Positions 36,120 to 46,066 of a stretch of 63,061 nucleotides of DNA are shown here, piece after piece. Below the pieces are notes generated by a model, which saw only the letters and a list, made by a program, of their open reading frames with translations, was not told where the DNA came from and did not search any database. This DNA comes from Blastocatellia bacterium (GTDB lineage Bacteria; Acidobacteriota; Blastocatellia; RBC074), in NCBI GenBank assembly GCA_016789725.1, contig JAEUQN010000014.1, forward strand, positions 1-63,061, given 5' to 3'. The position numbers and the translations under genes were made by a program. Each line of letters starts with the position of its first letter. Within the stretch, counting starts at the first letter, position 1.

Positions 36120-37268
36120 ATGAAATTGAATCTTTTGCTTTTGCTCCTGCTCCTGCCTTTCGCCGTCGTTGCGCAATCCCAACCCGCGCGTGGCTACTCA
36201 ATTCCGGTCATTGATTTGGCAAACGAAACGCAGCGCCAAACCATCGTAGACCGCGAACCGGGGCAATACCTCGGCCATCCGACCACGGTCTTGCTGGAAG
36301 ACAACAAAACCATCATCACCGTCTATCCGAAAGGCCACGGCAAAGGCGCGATTCAAATGAAGCGCAGCACCGACGGCGGCAAAACGTGGTCGGAGCGATT
36401 GCCGACACCGAAGAGTTGGGAAACGTCGCTGGAAACACCAACCATTCATCGCGTGATTGATAAGAAAGGCAAGAAACGGCTGATCGTGTTTTCCGGCTTG
36501 TATCCGATTCGTTCCTCGCTCAGCGAAGACGACGGCAAAACCTGGAGCGAACTGAAACCCATCGGCGACTATGGCGGCATCGTAGCGATGGGCGCGGTCG
36601 AGCGATTAAAGAACGGCGATTACGTCGCGCTCTTTCACGACGACGGACGCTTCTTTCGCAAAGACGGCAAGAAGTCGCCGTTGATGACGCTCTATCAAAC
36701 CTTCTCGCGCGATGGCGGCTTGATGTGGTCGGAGCCGCAAGAGCTTTTCAAATCCGATCAGATTCACCTGTGCGAACCAGGCTTGATTCGCTCACCCGAC
36801 GGCAAGCAGATTGCGATGCTGTTGCGTGAAAATCGCCGCAAACAAAACTCGCACGTGATGTTCACGAACGACGAATGCAAAACGTGGTCAGCCCCGCGCG
36901 AATTGCCCGGCGCGTTGACCGGCGACCGACACACCGGCAAGTATGCGCCCGATGGCCGCCTGTTCATTTCCTTCCGCGACACTACGCTGGAAAGCGCGAC
37001 GAACGGCGATTGGGTCGGCTGGGTTGGCAAGTACGAAGACATCGTCCACAACCGCGAAGGCCAGTACCGCATTCACTTGATGAAGAATCACAAAAACGCG
37101 AGCGGCTGGAATGCCGACTGCGCCTATCCCGGCGTCGAAGTCCTGCGCGATGGCACATTTGTCACGACGACGTACGGACATTGGAATGAAGGCGAGTTGC
37201 CGTATGTGGTGAGCGTGCGATTGAAACTGAAAGAATTGGATGTGAAAGCGAAGCAGAAATGGAACTAA
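36120..37268 (+). CDS. Secreted sialidase-family protein with four Asp-boxes
   Basis: A 382-residue protein with a signal peptide (LLLLLLLPFAVVAQ). Asp-boxes recur at RSTDGGKTWSE, LSEDDGKTWSEL, FSRDGGLMWSEP and FTNDECKTWSAP, giving a beta-propeller. It resembles BNR_2-type exo-alpha-sialidases. It is transcribed away from the lyase/sialidase pair, 120 bp apart, and probably shares regulation. Followed directly by a lipoprotein gene whose start lies 5 bp after this stop codon. Confidence 0.88.
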   Translation: MKLNLLLLLLLLPFAVVAQSQPARGYSIPVIDLANETQRQTIVDREPGQYLGHPTTVLLEDNKTIITVYPKGHGKGAIQMKRSTDGGKTWSERLPTPKSWETSLETPTIHRVIDKKGKKRLIVFSGLYPIRSSLSEDDGKTWSELKPIGDYGGIVAMGAVERLKNGDYVALFHDDGRFFRKDGKKSPLMTLYQTFSRDGGLMWSEPQELFKSDQIHLCEPGLIRSPDGKQIAMLLRENRRKQNSHVMFTNDECKTWSAPRELPGALTGDRHTGKYAPDGRLFISFRDTTLESATNGDWVGWVGKYEDIVHNREGQYRIHLMKNHKNASGWNADCAYPGVEVLRDGTFVTTTYGHWNEGELPYVVSVRLKLKELDVKAKQKWN

Positions 37269-37273
37269 GTCAG

Positions 37274-37951
37274 ATGAAGAGGCTTCTAATTCTTCCCTTT
37301 TTACTTTGTGCCTGCGGTGGTACTTCTGTCTATAAACCTGATATTCAAAGCACTAATTCTCCAAAGGGACCGTATCAAGTAAAAGTAATCACAAACTTTA
37401 AGCCCCAACAATCTCTGGGCGTCGCCAGCCTAATCAAACTGAATGCTAACAAAAATGGCGCTGAGTATGTGACGGATGTCTTGCTTGGCGATAATGAGTA
37501 CGATGATAACGAGTGGTACAACGCTTACCCCGATAATATTTGGGTAAACGAATCGCTCTTACGCTTTGGTCAGAAAAAAGGGTTTCTAGATAATTCCCCT
37601 GACAGGATTTTTTTGCAGAATGCATCAAGCAAAACGATCAAGTATTTGGTTATACGTTCCACAGAAATTTTTGTCATCTTTGATGTTCGAGCCAATTCTT
37701 GTCTGGAAATACAAACCGCTGATAGAGATGATGCTACTTGGCTTAGCGTAAAAGGAGAGAGGGAGCAAGGTCGGATAATCGAATCTAAAGGGTATACATT
37801 TGCTCCGCCTGACATGCAAAAATTGCCATCTCGTTATTGTGTAACAATCAAGGAGGATTACATAGAAACCACTAGCCCAAATCGCAATGCGTGGGATGGT
37901 CAAGCCCTAATCGCTCCGCAGATATCTGATTGTCACTGCTCAAATCAGTAA
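37274..37951 (+). CDS. Lipoprotein of unknown function
   Basis: A 225-residue protein. The N-terminus MKRLLILPFLLCACGG has a lipobox (LCAC) ending in the cysteine to be lipidated. The mature region has no recognised domain; it is acidic, with several aromatic residues and four further cysteines, two near the C-terminus (CHC). Codon use is richer in A+T than in its neighbours, which may mean recent acquisition. ATG 37274 is preferred; an in-frame ATG at 37259 overlaps the sialidase gene. Its function is unknown. Confidence 0.7.
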   Translation: MKRLLILPFLLCACGGTSVYKPDIQSTNSPKGPYQVKVITNFKPQQSLGVASLIKLNANKNGAEYVTDVLLGDNEYDDNEWYNAYPDNIWVNESLLRFGQKKGFLDNSPDRIFLQNASSKTIKYLVIRSTEIFVIFDVRANSCLEIQTADRDDATWLSVKGEREQGRIIESKGYTFAPPDMQKLPSRYCVTIKEDYIETTSPNRNAWDGQALIAPQISDCHCSNQ

Positions 37952-37989
37952 ACGGGAAATCACAACCGAATAAGCGTCAAAGGGAACGA

Positions 37990-38049
37990 TCACCAGCGCA
38001 GCACCTGCAACAAATTCGAGTAATCATCCCGCCACACTTTGACGCGCGC
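37990..38049 (-). pseudogene. Remnant of the 3' end of a spermidine-synthase-like gene
   Basis: On the minus strand this piece encodes VKVWRDDYSNLLQVLRW followed by TGA, identical at protein level to the last 17 residues of the intact gene at 41097-43286. At DNA level 54 of 57 bases match (37992-38048 against 41099-41155). Nothing of the upstream part of the gene remains. It lies just beyond the 3' end of the DUF5916 gene, so it and the intact copy form direct repeats around the SOD/DUF5916 gene pair. Confidence 0.85.
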
Positions 38050-38067
38050 GCACTTCAGTGATGCGCA

Positions 38068-40245
38068 TTAGAACCGAAACGTGTATTGCACTTTGCCTGT
38101 CACGCGCGTGCCAACGCGCCGAAAGGTCAGCCCACCGAACTCTTGCTCCCAGCCCTGATTGAAAACCAGAAACAGATCGTTGCCCGGTTTGAGAATCCAG
38201 CGCAAACGGCTTTGCAAACCGACGTTCCGCGATTCGTTGTCGTACTGAATAAAATTCGCCACCGTGAAAAACGGCGAGAACGCATAGTCCGCGCGCAACG
38301 CCCAGATGCGCGCGACAAAGTTTCCTTGCGGCAAGCGCGCAAAGGTTTGATTGACCGTCACGCCCGCCTGAAAGTGTGGCGCGAGTTTGAAAAGCAATTG
38401 CGCGGAAGTTTCATCCGCGTGGCCGGAGAAGTAACTACCGAACCACCACGTCGCAAACAGTTTCCACGGGCGTTTGTCCGCCGTATCAAGCTCGGCGCGA
38501 TAGCGCGTGAAACGATAATCGCCTGCTGGCAACCGGACGTTCTCGGCAATTTGAAATGGCACGAAGAGCCGCTCAAACGTGGGAACCCAATTCAATTCGA
38601 CGCGGTCGCCTGTATTGAACTCCCAATTGACGGGCGCAGTAAACAAGCGCCAGCTTTCAATCTTGCCGACATCGTTGCGGCGATAAGCAGTGAAGGAAAA
38701 TTCATTGAACATCTGGCGCACGTTGAGAAACTTTTTCGGGCGCGGATTGAATTCCGTGCGCACGCTGAATTTATCTATCGCGCGGCGTTGCACAAAGCCG
38801 AGCGCCGGGCTGAAATCTTTGCCGACGTGCCGGTATTCCGCGTAGCCCCACCAGCGATCATTCGGGTAACTGCCAATCACGCCGAACGTCGTGTCATCGC
38901 CCGTTAAGCCCGCGCGCGTGGTTTTCATCGCGTAAGCATCCACCGCGAAGTTACGATTGCTGCCCAAAAAATTCGCTGTCGCCAGCCGCATATCTGCACC
39001 GAGTGTGCGACTCGATTCTTTGTTGACGGGATCGCCTTCGGTGTACATGCCGCCAATGAACGATTGCTTGAAGAGATTGCGCTTGAAGCGTCCGACGAAA
39101 TAGTTTTTGGCTTCGGTGAACGGCGTCTGCTGCGTGCGGATCGCCAGCGCGCCGATGTCGAACTTGCCCGCTTTGCCCGTCAGTTTTGTCCCGGCGAAAA
39201 TCGGCACTTCCACTCCGTCGAGCAATCCGATGCGACGGCTGAAAAACGGAATCAATTCCTCGCCGCGCACGACGGAACGTCCGAAATCAAAGACGCCCGC
39301 GTTTTCCAGAAAGAAGGCACGCTTTTCAGGAAAGAAGAGCGGAAAGCGCGTTAAATTGATTTGCCGATTGTCTACTTCGGTTTCGGCAAAGTCGGTGTTG
39401 ATGGTCGAAGTCAGCCGCAAACCGGGCGTGATGTTGTAGAAAATATCGCCGCCCACATCGCCTTCAAAACGATTGTTGCCGCGCTCATCACGAATCCAGC
39501 GCCCGACTGCGAACGGACGAACATCCAGCCCGCGCCCCTGCTCGATTTCCGCAAAGCCCGCGAGTTCGCCTGCTTCCGACACTTGCGTGAATTCGACATC
39601 CAGGCGTGGCGTGGCCCAGCGATCTTCCTCAATCTTGCGCACGATGACGCGCGAGAAATTGAAGCCCCAGACATCCTGTCCCGGATTGAAACTCAGTGAC
39701 TTGAACGGAATTGCAAACTCGGCGCTCCAGCCTTGTGCGGTACGTTTGGCGCGCACGTTCCAGATGGCGTTCCAGTTGAAATTGATGGTGCGCTGATTCT
39801 CGACGATGAGGCCGTCAATCAAGGCTCCGGCGGGGTTTGTGGCAAAGTAAAACGCATTGCGCCGGTCGTGAAACGTGTCGAGCAGAATCGCCACGCTGTC
39901 GTCAATTTCCAAAGCCGCATCGCGTGCCATTTGCGTGCCGACGATCTTGTTTGGCTCGGCGTCATAACACGTCACACCGATGTACAGATTGTCCTTGTCT
40001 TTCAGCAACCGAACTTCGGTGCGTTCGGAGGCATCGCTGTCCGGCTTCGGTTCACGTTGCAGAATTTCACTAAGTTGCGGAGCCTGCGCCCAATCCGCTT
40101 CATCCAGCACGCCGTCCAGCGCGATTTTGCCAGTCGCTGCGCCAACCGCAACGCGTTTGGTGTTTTGCGCAAAAGTGGGAGGGGAAAACAGCAGGGTCGT
40201 CAGAACCAACAACCACAAAATCTTCAGGTGAGATGAATGCTTCAT
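38068..40245 (-). CDS. DUF5916 outer-membrane-type protein with N-terminal CBM9-like domain
   Basis: A 725-residue exported protein. A signal peptide (about residues 1-27) is followed by a CBM9-like sugar-binding domain (about 35-230; LDGVLDEADWAQAPQL). A long DUF5916 region of alternating beta strands runs to the C-terminus, which ends in FRF, as in outer-membrane beta-barrels. The family is widespread in Bacteroidetes and Acidobacteria and no function is established. It starts 6 bp after the superoxide dismutase stop, on the same strand, so the two are co-transcribed. Confidence 0.88.
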   Translation of the reverse strand: MKHSSHLKILWLLVLTTLLFSPPTFAQNTKRVAVGAATGKIALDGVLDEADWAQAPQLSEILQREPKPDSDASERTEVRLLKDKDNLYIGVTCYDAEPNKIVGTQMARDAALEIDDSVAILLDTFHDRRNAFYFATNPAGALIDGLIVENQRTINFNWNAIWNVRAKRTAQGWSAEFAIPFKSLSFNPGQDVWGFNFSRVIVRKIEEDRWATPRLDVEFTQVSEAGELAGFAEIEQGRGLDVRPFAVGRWIRDERGNNRFEGDVGGDIFYNITPGLRLTSTINTDFAETEVDNRQINLTRFPLFFPEKRAFFLENAGVFDFGRSVVRGEELIPFFSRRIGLLDGVEVPIFAGTKLTGKAGKFDIGALAIRTQQTPFTEAKNYFVGRFKRNLFKQSFIGGMYTEGDPVNKESSRTLGADMRLATANFLGSNRNFAVDAYAMKTTRAGLTGDDTTFGVIGSYPNDRWWGYAEYRHVGKDFSPALGFVQRRAIDKFSVRTEFNPRPKKFLNVRQMFNEFSFTAYRRNDVGKIESWRLFTAPVNWEFNTGDRVELNWVPTFERLFVPFQIAENVRLPAGDYRFTRYRAELDTADKRPWKLFATWWFGSYFSGHADETSAQLLFKLAPHFQAGVTVNQTFARLPQGNFVARIWALRADYAFSPFFTVANFIQYDNESRNVGLQSRLRWILKPGNDLFLVFNQGWEQEFGGLTFRRVGTRVTGKVQYTFRF

Positions 40246-40251
40246 CTGCTG

Positions 40252-40986
40252 TTACCCCCGCAGTGCCGCCGCCGCTTTTTGCGCGCCTGTAAAGCGACGA
40301 TTCACTTCCTCCCAATGCACGTTCAGCAGAAACGCATCAATGTATTTCGCCGCCGCCGATCCGTAATCTATGTGATACGAATGTTCGTACATATCCAACG
40401 CCAGCAAGGGACACGAAAACGGCGCATTGTGCATGTGATCCCAAGCCCAATAATTATGCAGTTCGCCGGTCTGAAAGTTATGCGCAAGGATCACCCAACC
40501 CGAACCGCCAGCTAAGCCCTGCGCCGTTTTGCGAAACTCCGCTTCCCATTGCTCCGGGCTGCCGAACGCCTGTTTGAGCGCAGTCAATACATCGCCGCCC
40601 GCTTTGCCGTCGCCGCCGAGATTGGCGAAATACAGTTCGTGCAAAACAACTGATCCGGTACGCACAAGCTCCTCGCGTTTGAGGTCGGCGTACACATAAC
40701 CGGGTACCTCTTTATCCACGACCGCCGTCGCCAGCCGTTTCTCGATGACATTGAGCGCACTCACTGCACCCGTGTAATTGTTTTCGTGATGCGAGCGAAT
40801 TAGCTTTTCAGAAAGTCCTTTGAGCTTGGCCGGATCAAAGGGCAGTGCCTTGGGTTGATGTTGCCCAGCAAAGACACGCGCGCTGTTGGGCGCGGCAGTT
40901 TGGGCTTCAACAGGCGGCGTCAGCGCTAACCCCGTGCCTCCCGTTACAATAGCCTCGATAGCTGTTCGTCTGGAAATAGTTTGCAT
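40252..40986 (-). CDS. Exported Fe/Mn superoxide dismutase
   Basis: A 244-residue Fe/Mn-type SOD. The N-terminus has a Tat-like signal ([13 protein letters not shown]), so this enzyme is probably exported with its metal already bound. Metal ligands can be seen: His in RSHHENNY, His in VVLHELYF, and Asp and His in [12 protein letters not shown]. The protein would remove superoxide outside the cytoplasm. It is followed at once by the DUF5916 gene. Metal specificity cannot be read safely from sequence. Confidence 0.9.
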   Translation of the reverse strand: MQTISRRTAIEAIVTGGTGLALTPPVEAQTAAPNSARVFAGQHQPKALPFDPAKLKGLSEKLIRSHHENNYTGAVSALNVIEKRLATAVVDKEVPGYVYADLKREELVRTGSVVLHELYFANLGGDGKAGGDVLTALKQAFGSPEQWEAEFRKTAQGLAGGSGWVILAHNFQTGELHNYWAWDHMHNAPFSCPLLALDMYEHSYHIDYGSAAAKYIDAFLLNVHWEEVNRRFTGAQKAAAALRG

Positions 40987-41096
40987 GTTTTCCTCACTAA
41001 ATGTTTTTGACCAGAGAAGAGAGGGAGCTTAGCAGGTTGGCTGTCGAAGGAAAACAATTTGCATTGACTGTTCCGCCTCACGATCAGCTTCACGCA

Positions 41097-43286
41097 CTAC
41101 CACCGCAACACCTGCAACAAGTTCGAGTAATCATCCCGCCACACTTTGACGCGCGTATTTTCCGGGACGACTTGCCAATTCGATTTCGTCGCGAGCCCAC
41201 CCAAATCTTCCCGCGACCGTGCCATCACGACCCAGGTCGAGGCTTCTTTGCCGATGCTCAAGTCTTCATCGCGGTCGTCAAAGCCCATACACATCAAGTT
41301 GCGCGTCTTCGCTAAATTCGCCAGCAGCGAATGCAAGTCCAGATGCCGGTTGGAAATCTGAAACGCCAGCATTCCACCCGGCGCGAGCTTCGATAAATAC
41401 AGATTGAGCGCCTCTTGCGTTAGCAAATGAACGGGGATCGCGTCGGAGTTGAAAGCGTCCATCAGGATCAAGCCGAATTGACCGTTGGCCGCTTGTGTCA
41501 GCGTGTGGCGCGCGTCACCTTCGACAATATTGATGGGGGCATTCGCGCACAAATGGAGGTAGGTGAAATGTCCGGTGTCACGAGCGAGTTTGATGACCAG
41601 CGGGTTGATTTCGTACATCGTCCAGCGTTGACCTTTCTTCGCGTACGAAGCCATTGCGCCAGTGCCGAGGCCGATCACGGCAACATCGGGCGAAGCGGGT
41701 TTGGCATTGTAGGCTTCAAAGATTTGGCCGACGGGGCCGCTCGGATGAAAGTACGACAGCGGTTCGCATTGTTTGCCGAGCGTCAGGTTTTGTGTGCCGT
41801 GAATCGTTGTGCCGAGATACAAGCTGCGCGCGTTGCGGTTGCGATCCAGCGTCACCGTCAACGCCCCAAAGTAATTGCGCTCGGCGATCAACGTTTTGGC
41901 AATGTCGGGCGTGAAGAAAATGCTGCCGATCAACACGGCTCCGAGTGCAAAAGCGAGGCGTAACGGATTCGCCGTCATTACGTGATTGATAAAAATCAAC
42001 GGTACGGCAAAAACCAAAGCAACACGCTCCATCATGCCAATTTGCAAACCAGACGCGAACCACGACAGCGCCGCAACAGCGATGCCAACGCCCAGCGCGA
42101 ACAATGCGGCTCGCCCCTGTTCACGCGTATCGCTCCAAACCTCGCTGTTCATCGGCAACACCAAACACGTCAACACAATCGTCAGCGGATATTCGGTCAG
42201 CGCATGGAAAAGCACGGGAGCCAGGAGCGCGTTGAATAATCCGCCCAGTAAACCGCCCACCGCAATCCAAACATAAAATTCCGGCAAATGTTGGACAGAC
42301 GGGCGATCTTCCGCCAGCAATTGATGACACAACAACGCTGCCAGTCCGAAGAAGATCAAATGCACAAGCACCAATAGCCACGCTGGTTCCGTCGCTTTGG
42401 CCGCATAAATCAACGTCAATAAAATCGCCGCGCCCGGCAGCCATCGTGCCAACCCAAACGTCGAAACGATTTGCCTGCGCGCAAACGCGAGCGTGAAGGC
42501 CAACAAATACAGCGAAAGCGGGATGATCCAAAACAACGGCGTCGGCGCAATGTCGGTGGTGATATACGTCGTCGCGCCCAGCATCAGGCTCGACGGTACA
42601 AACGCAAGGAAAAGCCAGCGCAATCTGCGATTCCAGGTGAGCATAAAATCAGGGAGTTCTTCGGTGACGGTTAATTGCGCGGTGTTCTTTCGCGTAGCCC
42701 AGGCACAGGCAAAAACAGCGGCGACAAATACGACAAACAAGGCGGCCCAAATTCGCTTTTGCTCCGTCAGATTCCAATACGGTTCGAGCAGAAAGGGATA
42801 GGCGAGGAGCGCTACAAAGCTTCCGGCATTGCTGGCGGAATAGAGGTAATATGGATCGTTTTTTGTCGTCGCAAACCATCGTTGCAGGATGATGCCATTG
42901 GCCGAAAGCAATAACACAACCCAGCCGACCGTCATTGCCAAATACTTCAACACCCACCACGCATAATTGGCTTTTCCGGGTGCGGGCGCAACAACGGCGG
43001 CAAACAACAACGCACTTGCCGCAATCCCCGTCACCAATAAAACCGGGTGTGCCAGCGTTTGTTGCCTGTGATGGAGCCGCATCGTAATCAAATAACCATA
43101 CGCATAGCCGAGCAATAACACGCCCTGAAAAAAGAACACACACGTGTTCCACACCGCAGGGGTGCCGCCCGCCAACGGCAGGATCGCTTTGGCAATCATC
43201 GGCTGCACCAAAAACAACAAACCAGAGCCAAGAAAGATGGTGACAGCAAACAGAGTTGAGATTTTTCGGGAGGAGTTGTCTGTCAT
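41097..43286 (-). CDS. Membrane-fused spermidine-synthase-like protein
   Basis: A 729-residue protein. The N-terminal about 440 residues form roughly a dozen transmembrane helices. The C-terminal part (about 500-720) is a spermidine-synthase-like methyltransferase fold, with VIGLGTGAMASYAKKGQRW (quoted up to W), the acidic YEINP, VEGDARHTL and LILMDAFNSDAIP. True aminopropyltransferase activity is not certain for this fused family. It is followed on the 5' side by the L-lactate permease gene, 6 bp away. The last 57 bp are duplicated at 37992-38048. Confidence 0.88.
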   Translation of the reverse strand: MTDNSSRKISTLFAVTIFLGSGLLFLVQPMIAKAILPLAGGTPAVWNTCVFFFQGVLLLGYAYGYLITMRLHHRQQTLAHPVLLVTGIAASALLFAAVVAPAPGKANYAWWVLKYLAMTVGWVVLLLSANGIILQRWFATTKNDPYYLYSASNAGSFVALLAYPFLLEPYWNLTEQKRIWAALFVVFVAAVFACAWATRKNTAQLTVTEELPDFMLTWNRRLRWLFLAFVPSSLMLGATTYITTDIAPTPLFWIIPLSLYLLAFTLAFARRQIVSTFGLARWLPGAAILLTLIYAAKATEPAWLLVLVHLIFFGLAALLCHQLLAEDRPSVQHLPEFYVWIAVGGLLGGLFNALLAPVLFHALTEYPLTIVLTCLVLPMNSEVWSDTREQGRAALFALGVGIAVAALSWFASGLQIGMMERVALVFAVPLIFINHVMTANPLRLAFALGAVLIGSIFFTPDIAKTLIAERNYFGALTVTLDRNRNARSLYLGTTIHGTQNLTLGKQCEPLSYFHPSGPVGQIFEAYNAKPASPDVAVIGLGTGAMASYAKKGQRWTMYEINPLVIKLARDTGHFTYLHLCANAPINIVEGDARHTLTQAANGQFGLILMDAFNSDAIPVHLLTQEALNLYLSKLAPGGMLAFQISNRHLDLHSLLANLAKTRNLMCMGFDDRDEDLSIGKEASTWVVMARSREDLGGLATKSNWQVVPENTRVKVWRDDYSNLLQVLRW

Positions 43287-43292
43287 CGCTCA

Positions 43293-44912
43293 TTAACGCG
43301 GAATGATCCAGGGAGTCACGTAAGCATAGAACATCACAATTAAACCGACGATAGTAGCCAACACCAGACTATGCCAAAAGACGGCTTTGAAAATTGCGGC
43401 TTCGTTGCCTTGCTGCTGCGTGGCGGAACTTGACACGACAATAGATTGCGCATCAATCATCTTGCCCATCACACCGCCAGCGGAATTCGCAGCCCCCATC
43501 AAAATGGGGCTTAAATTCAATTGCTCGGCGGTCACTTTTTGCAGGTTTCCGAACAGTGCGTTTGAGCCAGCATCAGTGCCTGTCAGCGCCACGCCAAGCC
43601 AGCCCAGCATCGTGCCAAAAAACGGATAGAACCACCCCGTCCCCGTCAAACTTAAACCCAGCACTGTGTCCATCCCCGAATAACGCGTGACGTACGCCAA
43701 GCCCACCATAAAACTGATCGCGGCCAGAGAGGGAATCATTTCGATGAAGGTGTTTTTGAAAATGCGCAACGTTTTGCTGAGCGGTAATCCGGCCAACAGC
43801 GCCGCGATGAAGCCACCGATGAACACTGCCGTGCCGGGCAAGTTCAAAATGTTCAGGTTGACGGTCGCATCTTCTGGCGTCGGCTTCACGGCAACGGGCG
43901 GCATCTTCAACACCGCGTTGTGCAGCGCGGGCATAGGAGTTTTCAGCGAATCAAAGGTCAGGTATTTTTGCACCGCTGGCAATCCCGTCACAAAAATCAA
44001 AACCGAAGCAACAATGAAGGGCGACCACCCCTTCAGCACCTCGCTGACGGTATGATGATGATGTCGTTCGGGCAAATTTTCGCTGACCGGCATGATTTCT
44101 TTCGGCTTCCAGAATTTCAAAAACACCACCATCACCAGCAAGGAAAAGATCGCGGCAACGATGTCTACCAACCCTGATTCTTGAAAATTCGACCAATAAA
44201 ATTGCATCGCCGCAAACGACAATCCGCTCACAAATAGCGCAGGCCAAACCTGCATCGTCTCTTTCCATCCGACCATGCTTCGCACCAACCACAACGGCAG
44301 GATGAATGACAGCGGCGGCAAAATGCGTCCGGTCATTGCGCCGAATTGCATTTCGGGCAAGCCGGTCACGCCCGCTAATGTGCGAATCGGATTGCCAACG
44401 CCGCCCCACGCCACCGGAGCCGTGTTCGCAATCAAACACAACACCGCCGCCTGGAACGGTTGGAAACCAAGGCCAATTAAAAACGCGCCGGCAATGGCCA
44501 CTGGAGCACCGCCGCCGCCTGTGCCTTCCAAAAACGCCCCGAAGCAAAATGCAATCAGGACCAGTTGCAATCGCTTGTCGCCCGACAATCCGGCGATGGA
44601 ATCTTTCATCACCTGAAACTGTCCGGTTTGCACCGCAATGTTGTACAAAAAGATCGAAGCGATAATCACCCACGCAATGCGCAGCATCCCGAAAATAAAG
44701 CCGTGTCCGGCGGCTCCGGCAACCAAGGCAGCGGGCATTTTAAAAACCAGTAATGCCAGCAAAACAGCGGCGAGCATCCCGCACAAAGCGGAAATCCAGA
44801 CGCGCGCTTTCAGCACAACCAGCACAAAAAACAAAGTCAAAACAGGAATGGCGGCAATACAGGTGGATAGAATCCAGTTGCCAAGCGGGTCGTAAATTTG
44901 GGGCCAGGTCAT
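43293..44912 (-). CDS. lctP: L-lactate permease
   Basis: A 539-residue LctP/LldP family transporter with about 13 transmembrane helices. Family motifs include AFCFGAFLEGTGGGGAPVAI (in the middle), NTAPVAWGGVGNPI, LGWLGVALTGTDAGSNALFG (20 residues at most quoted) and a long cytosolic loop. It imports lactate and sometimes glycolate with protons. The gene is first in a minus-strand unit with the membrane synthase-like gene and is divergent from the sugar cluster beginning at 45137. Confidence 0.93.
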   Translation of the reverse strand: MTWPQIYDPLGNWILSTCIAAIPVLTLFFVLVVLKARVWISALCGMLAAVLLALLVFKMPAALVAGAAGHGFIFGMLRIAWVIIASIFLYNIAVQTGQFQVMKDSIAGLSGDKRLQLVLIAFCFGAFLEGTGGGGAPVAIAGAFLIGLGFQPFQAAVLCLIANTAPVAWGGVGNPIRTLAGVTGLPEMQFGAMTGRILPPLSFILPLWLVRSMVGWKETMQVWPALFVSGLSFAAMQFYWSNFQESGLVDIVAAIFSLLVMVVFLKFWKPKEIMPVSENLPERHHHHTVSEVLKGWSPFIVASVLIFVTGLPAVQKYLTFDSLKTPMPALHNAVLKMPPVAVKPTPEDATVNLNILNLPGTAVFIGGFIAALLAGLPLSKTLRIFKNTFIEMIPSLAAISFMVGLAYVTRYSGMDTVLGLSLTGTGWFYPFFGTMLGWLGVALTGTDAGSNALFGNLQKVTAEQLNLSPILMGAANSAGGVMGKMIDAQSIVVSSSATQQQGNEAAIFKAVFWHSLVLATIVGLIVMFYAYVTPWIIPR

Positions 44913-45136
44913 AGATAGTCTTCAGGTATCCGACGTTTGATTGAATTTTTGTCACCGAAAAAACAGCATCAGGATGACGCTTCTGAAAATGCGGTACGCA
45001 GGTTTTACCCTATCTGCCCCACAATGAACAAGCGACGGCGGAGCGTTTGCGCAAGTTCTCGCCTGCAAAATCGTCAGGGTCTCGTGCTAAGATAACGGCT
45101 CCAATTGTTACCCAAAACCGAAACCGAGTTACGCGC

Positions 45137-46057
45137 ATGATTTCACGCCGCCAATTTACGCAAGTCGCTTCCCTGTCCGCGCTTTCAGTGCTTGCCTCAG
45201 GGCAACTCAGCGCGCAAACCAAATCACTCCGTTTGGGTGGCCCGATTTTTCTCAAAAGTGAGGACCCGGCAGAACTGGCGCGCGAGCATCGGCGGCTCGG
45301 TTACAGCGCCGCGTATTGTCCGCCGATTAAGCTCGTGGAAACCGCGAAACTCGCCGCGATTGAGAAAGCGTTTGCTGCCGAAAATGTCGTGATCGCCGAA
45401 GTCGGCGCGTGGGTCAATATGCTGGAAGCCGACGCCGCCAAGCGCAAACAGAATCTGGATTACGTCATCGAACGTCTCGCCATCGCCGAAGCCATCAACG
45501 CGCGCAACTGCGTCAACATTGGCGGTTCGTTCAATCCCAAACAATGGGACGGCCCCGATCCGCGCAACGTCACGAAAGAATATTTCGACGCGACGGTGGA
45601 AAATTGCCGCAAAGTCATTGACGCCGTAAAACCGAAACGCACGAAATTCACAATTGAAATGATGGGTTGGAGTTTGCCCGACAGCCCTGATTCATACGTG
45701 CAATTATTCAAAGCTGTGAACCGCCCCGGCTTCGGCGTTCACGTAGACATTTGCAACATCATCAACAGCCCCGAACGCTTTTATCGTAGCGCCGAACTCA
45801 TCGCTGACACGTTCCGCAAACTCGGCCCGTGGGTCTGTTCCTGTCACGCGAAAGATTTGGCAGGCAAGAATGTGCATTTCATCGAAACGATTCCCGGACG
45901 TGGAGGCGTGGATTATCGCGCGTACTTGCGCGGCATTATGAAGTATGCTCCTGACGCACCACTCATGCTGGAACATCTGAGCAAACCCGAAGAATACGAA
46001 GAAGGCAAAGAATACATTCAGCATATCGCCAATGAATTGGGGATTCGCACCGCTTGA
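45137..46057 (+). CDS. Tat-exported sugar phosphate isomerase/epimerase
   Basis: A 306-residue xylose-isomerase-like TIM barrel protein. A twin-arginine signal (ISRRQFTQVASLSALSVLAS) opens it, so it likely acts outside the cytoplasm. The AP_endonuc_2 barrel carries metal-site candidates in TIEMMGWSLPD-like ITIEMM, VHVDICN, CSCHAKD and IPGRGGVDY. It begins the plus-strand sugar cluster and lies 9 bp before the first Gfo/Idh gene. Substrate unknown; family members isomerise or epimerise ketoses, inososes or related sugars. Confidence 0.88.
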   Translation: MISRRQFTQVASLSALSVLASGQLSAQTKSLRLGGPIFLKSEDPAELAREHRRLGYSAAYCPPIKLVETAKLAAIEKAFAAENVVIAEVGAWVNMLEADAAKRKQNLDYVIERLAIAEAINARNCVNIGGSFNPKQWDGPDPRNVTKEYFDATVENCRKVIDAVKPKRTKFTIEMMGWSLPDSPDSYVQLFKAVNRPGFGVHVDICNIINSPERFYRSAELIADTFRKLGPWVCSCHAKDLAGKNVHFIETIPGRGGVDYRAYLRGIMKYAPDAPLMLEHLSKPEEYEEGKEYIQHIANELGIRTA

Positions 46058-46066
46058 GAAACCATT

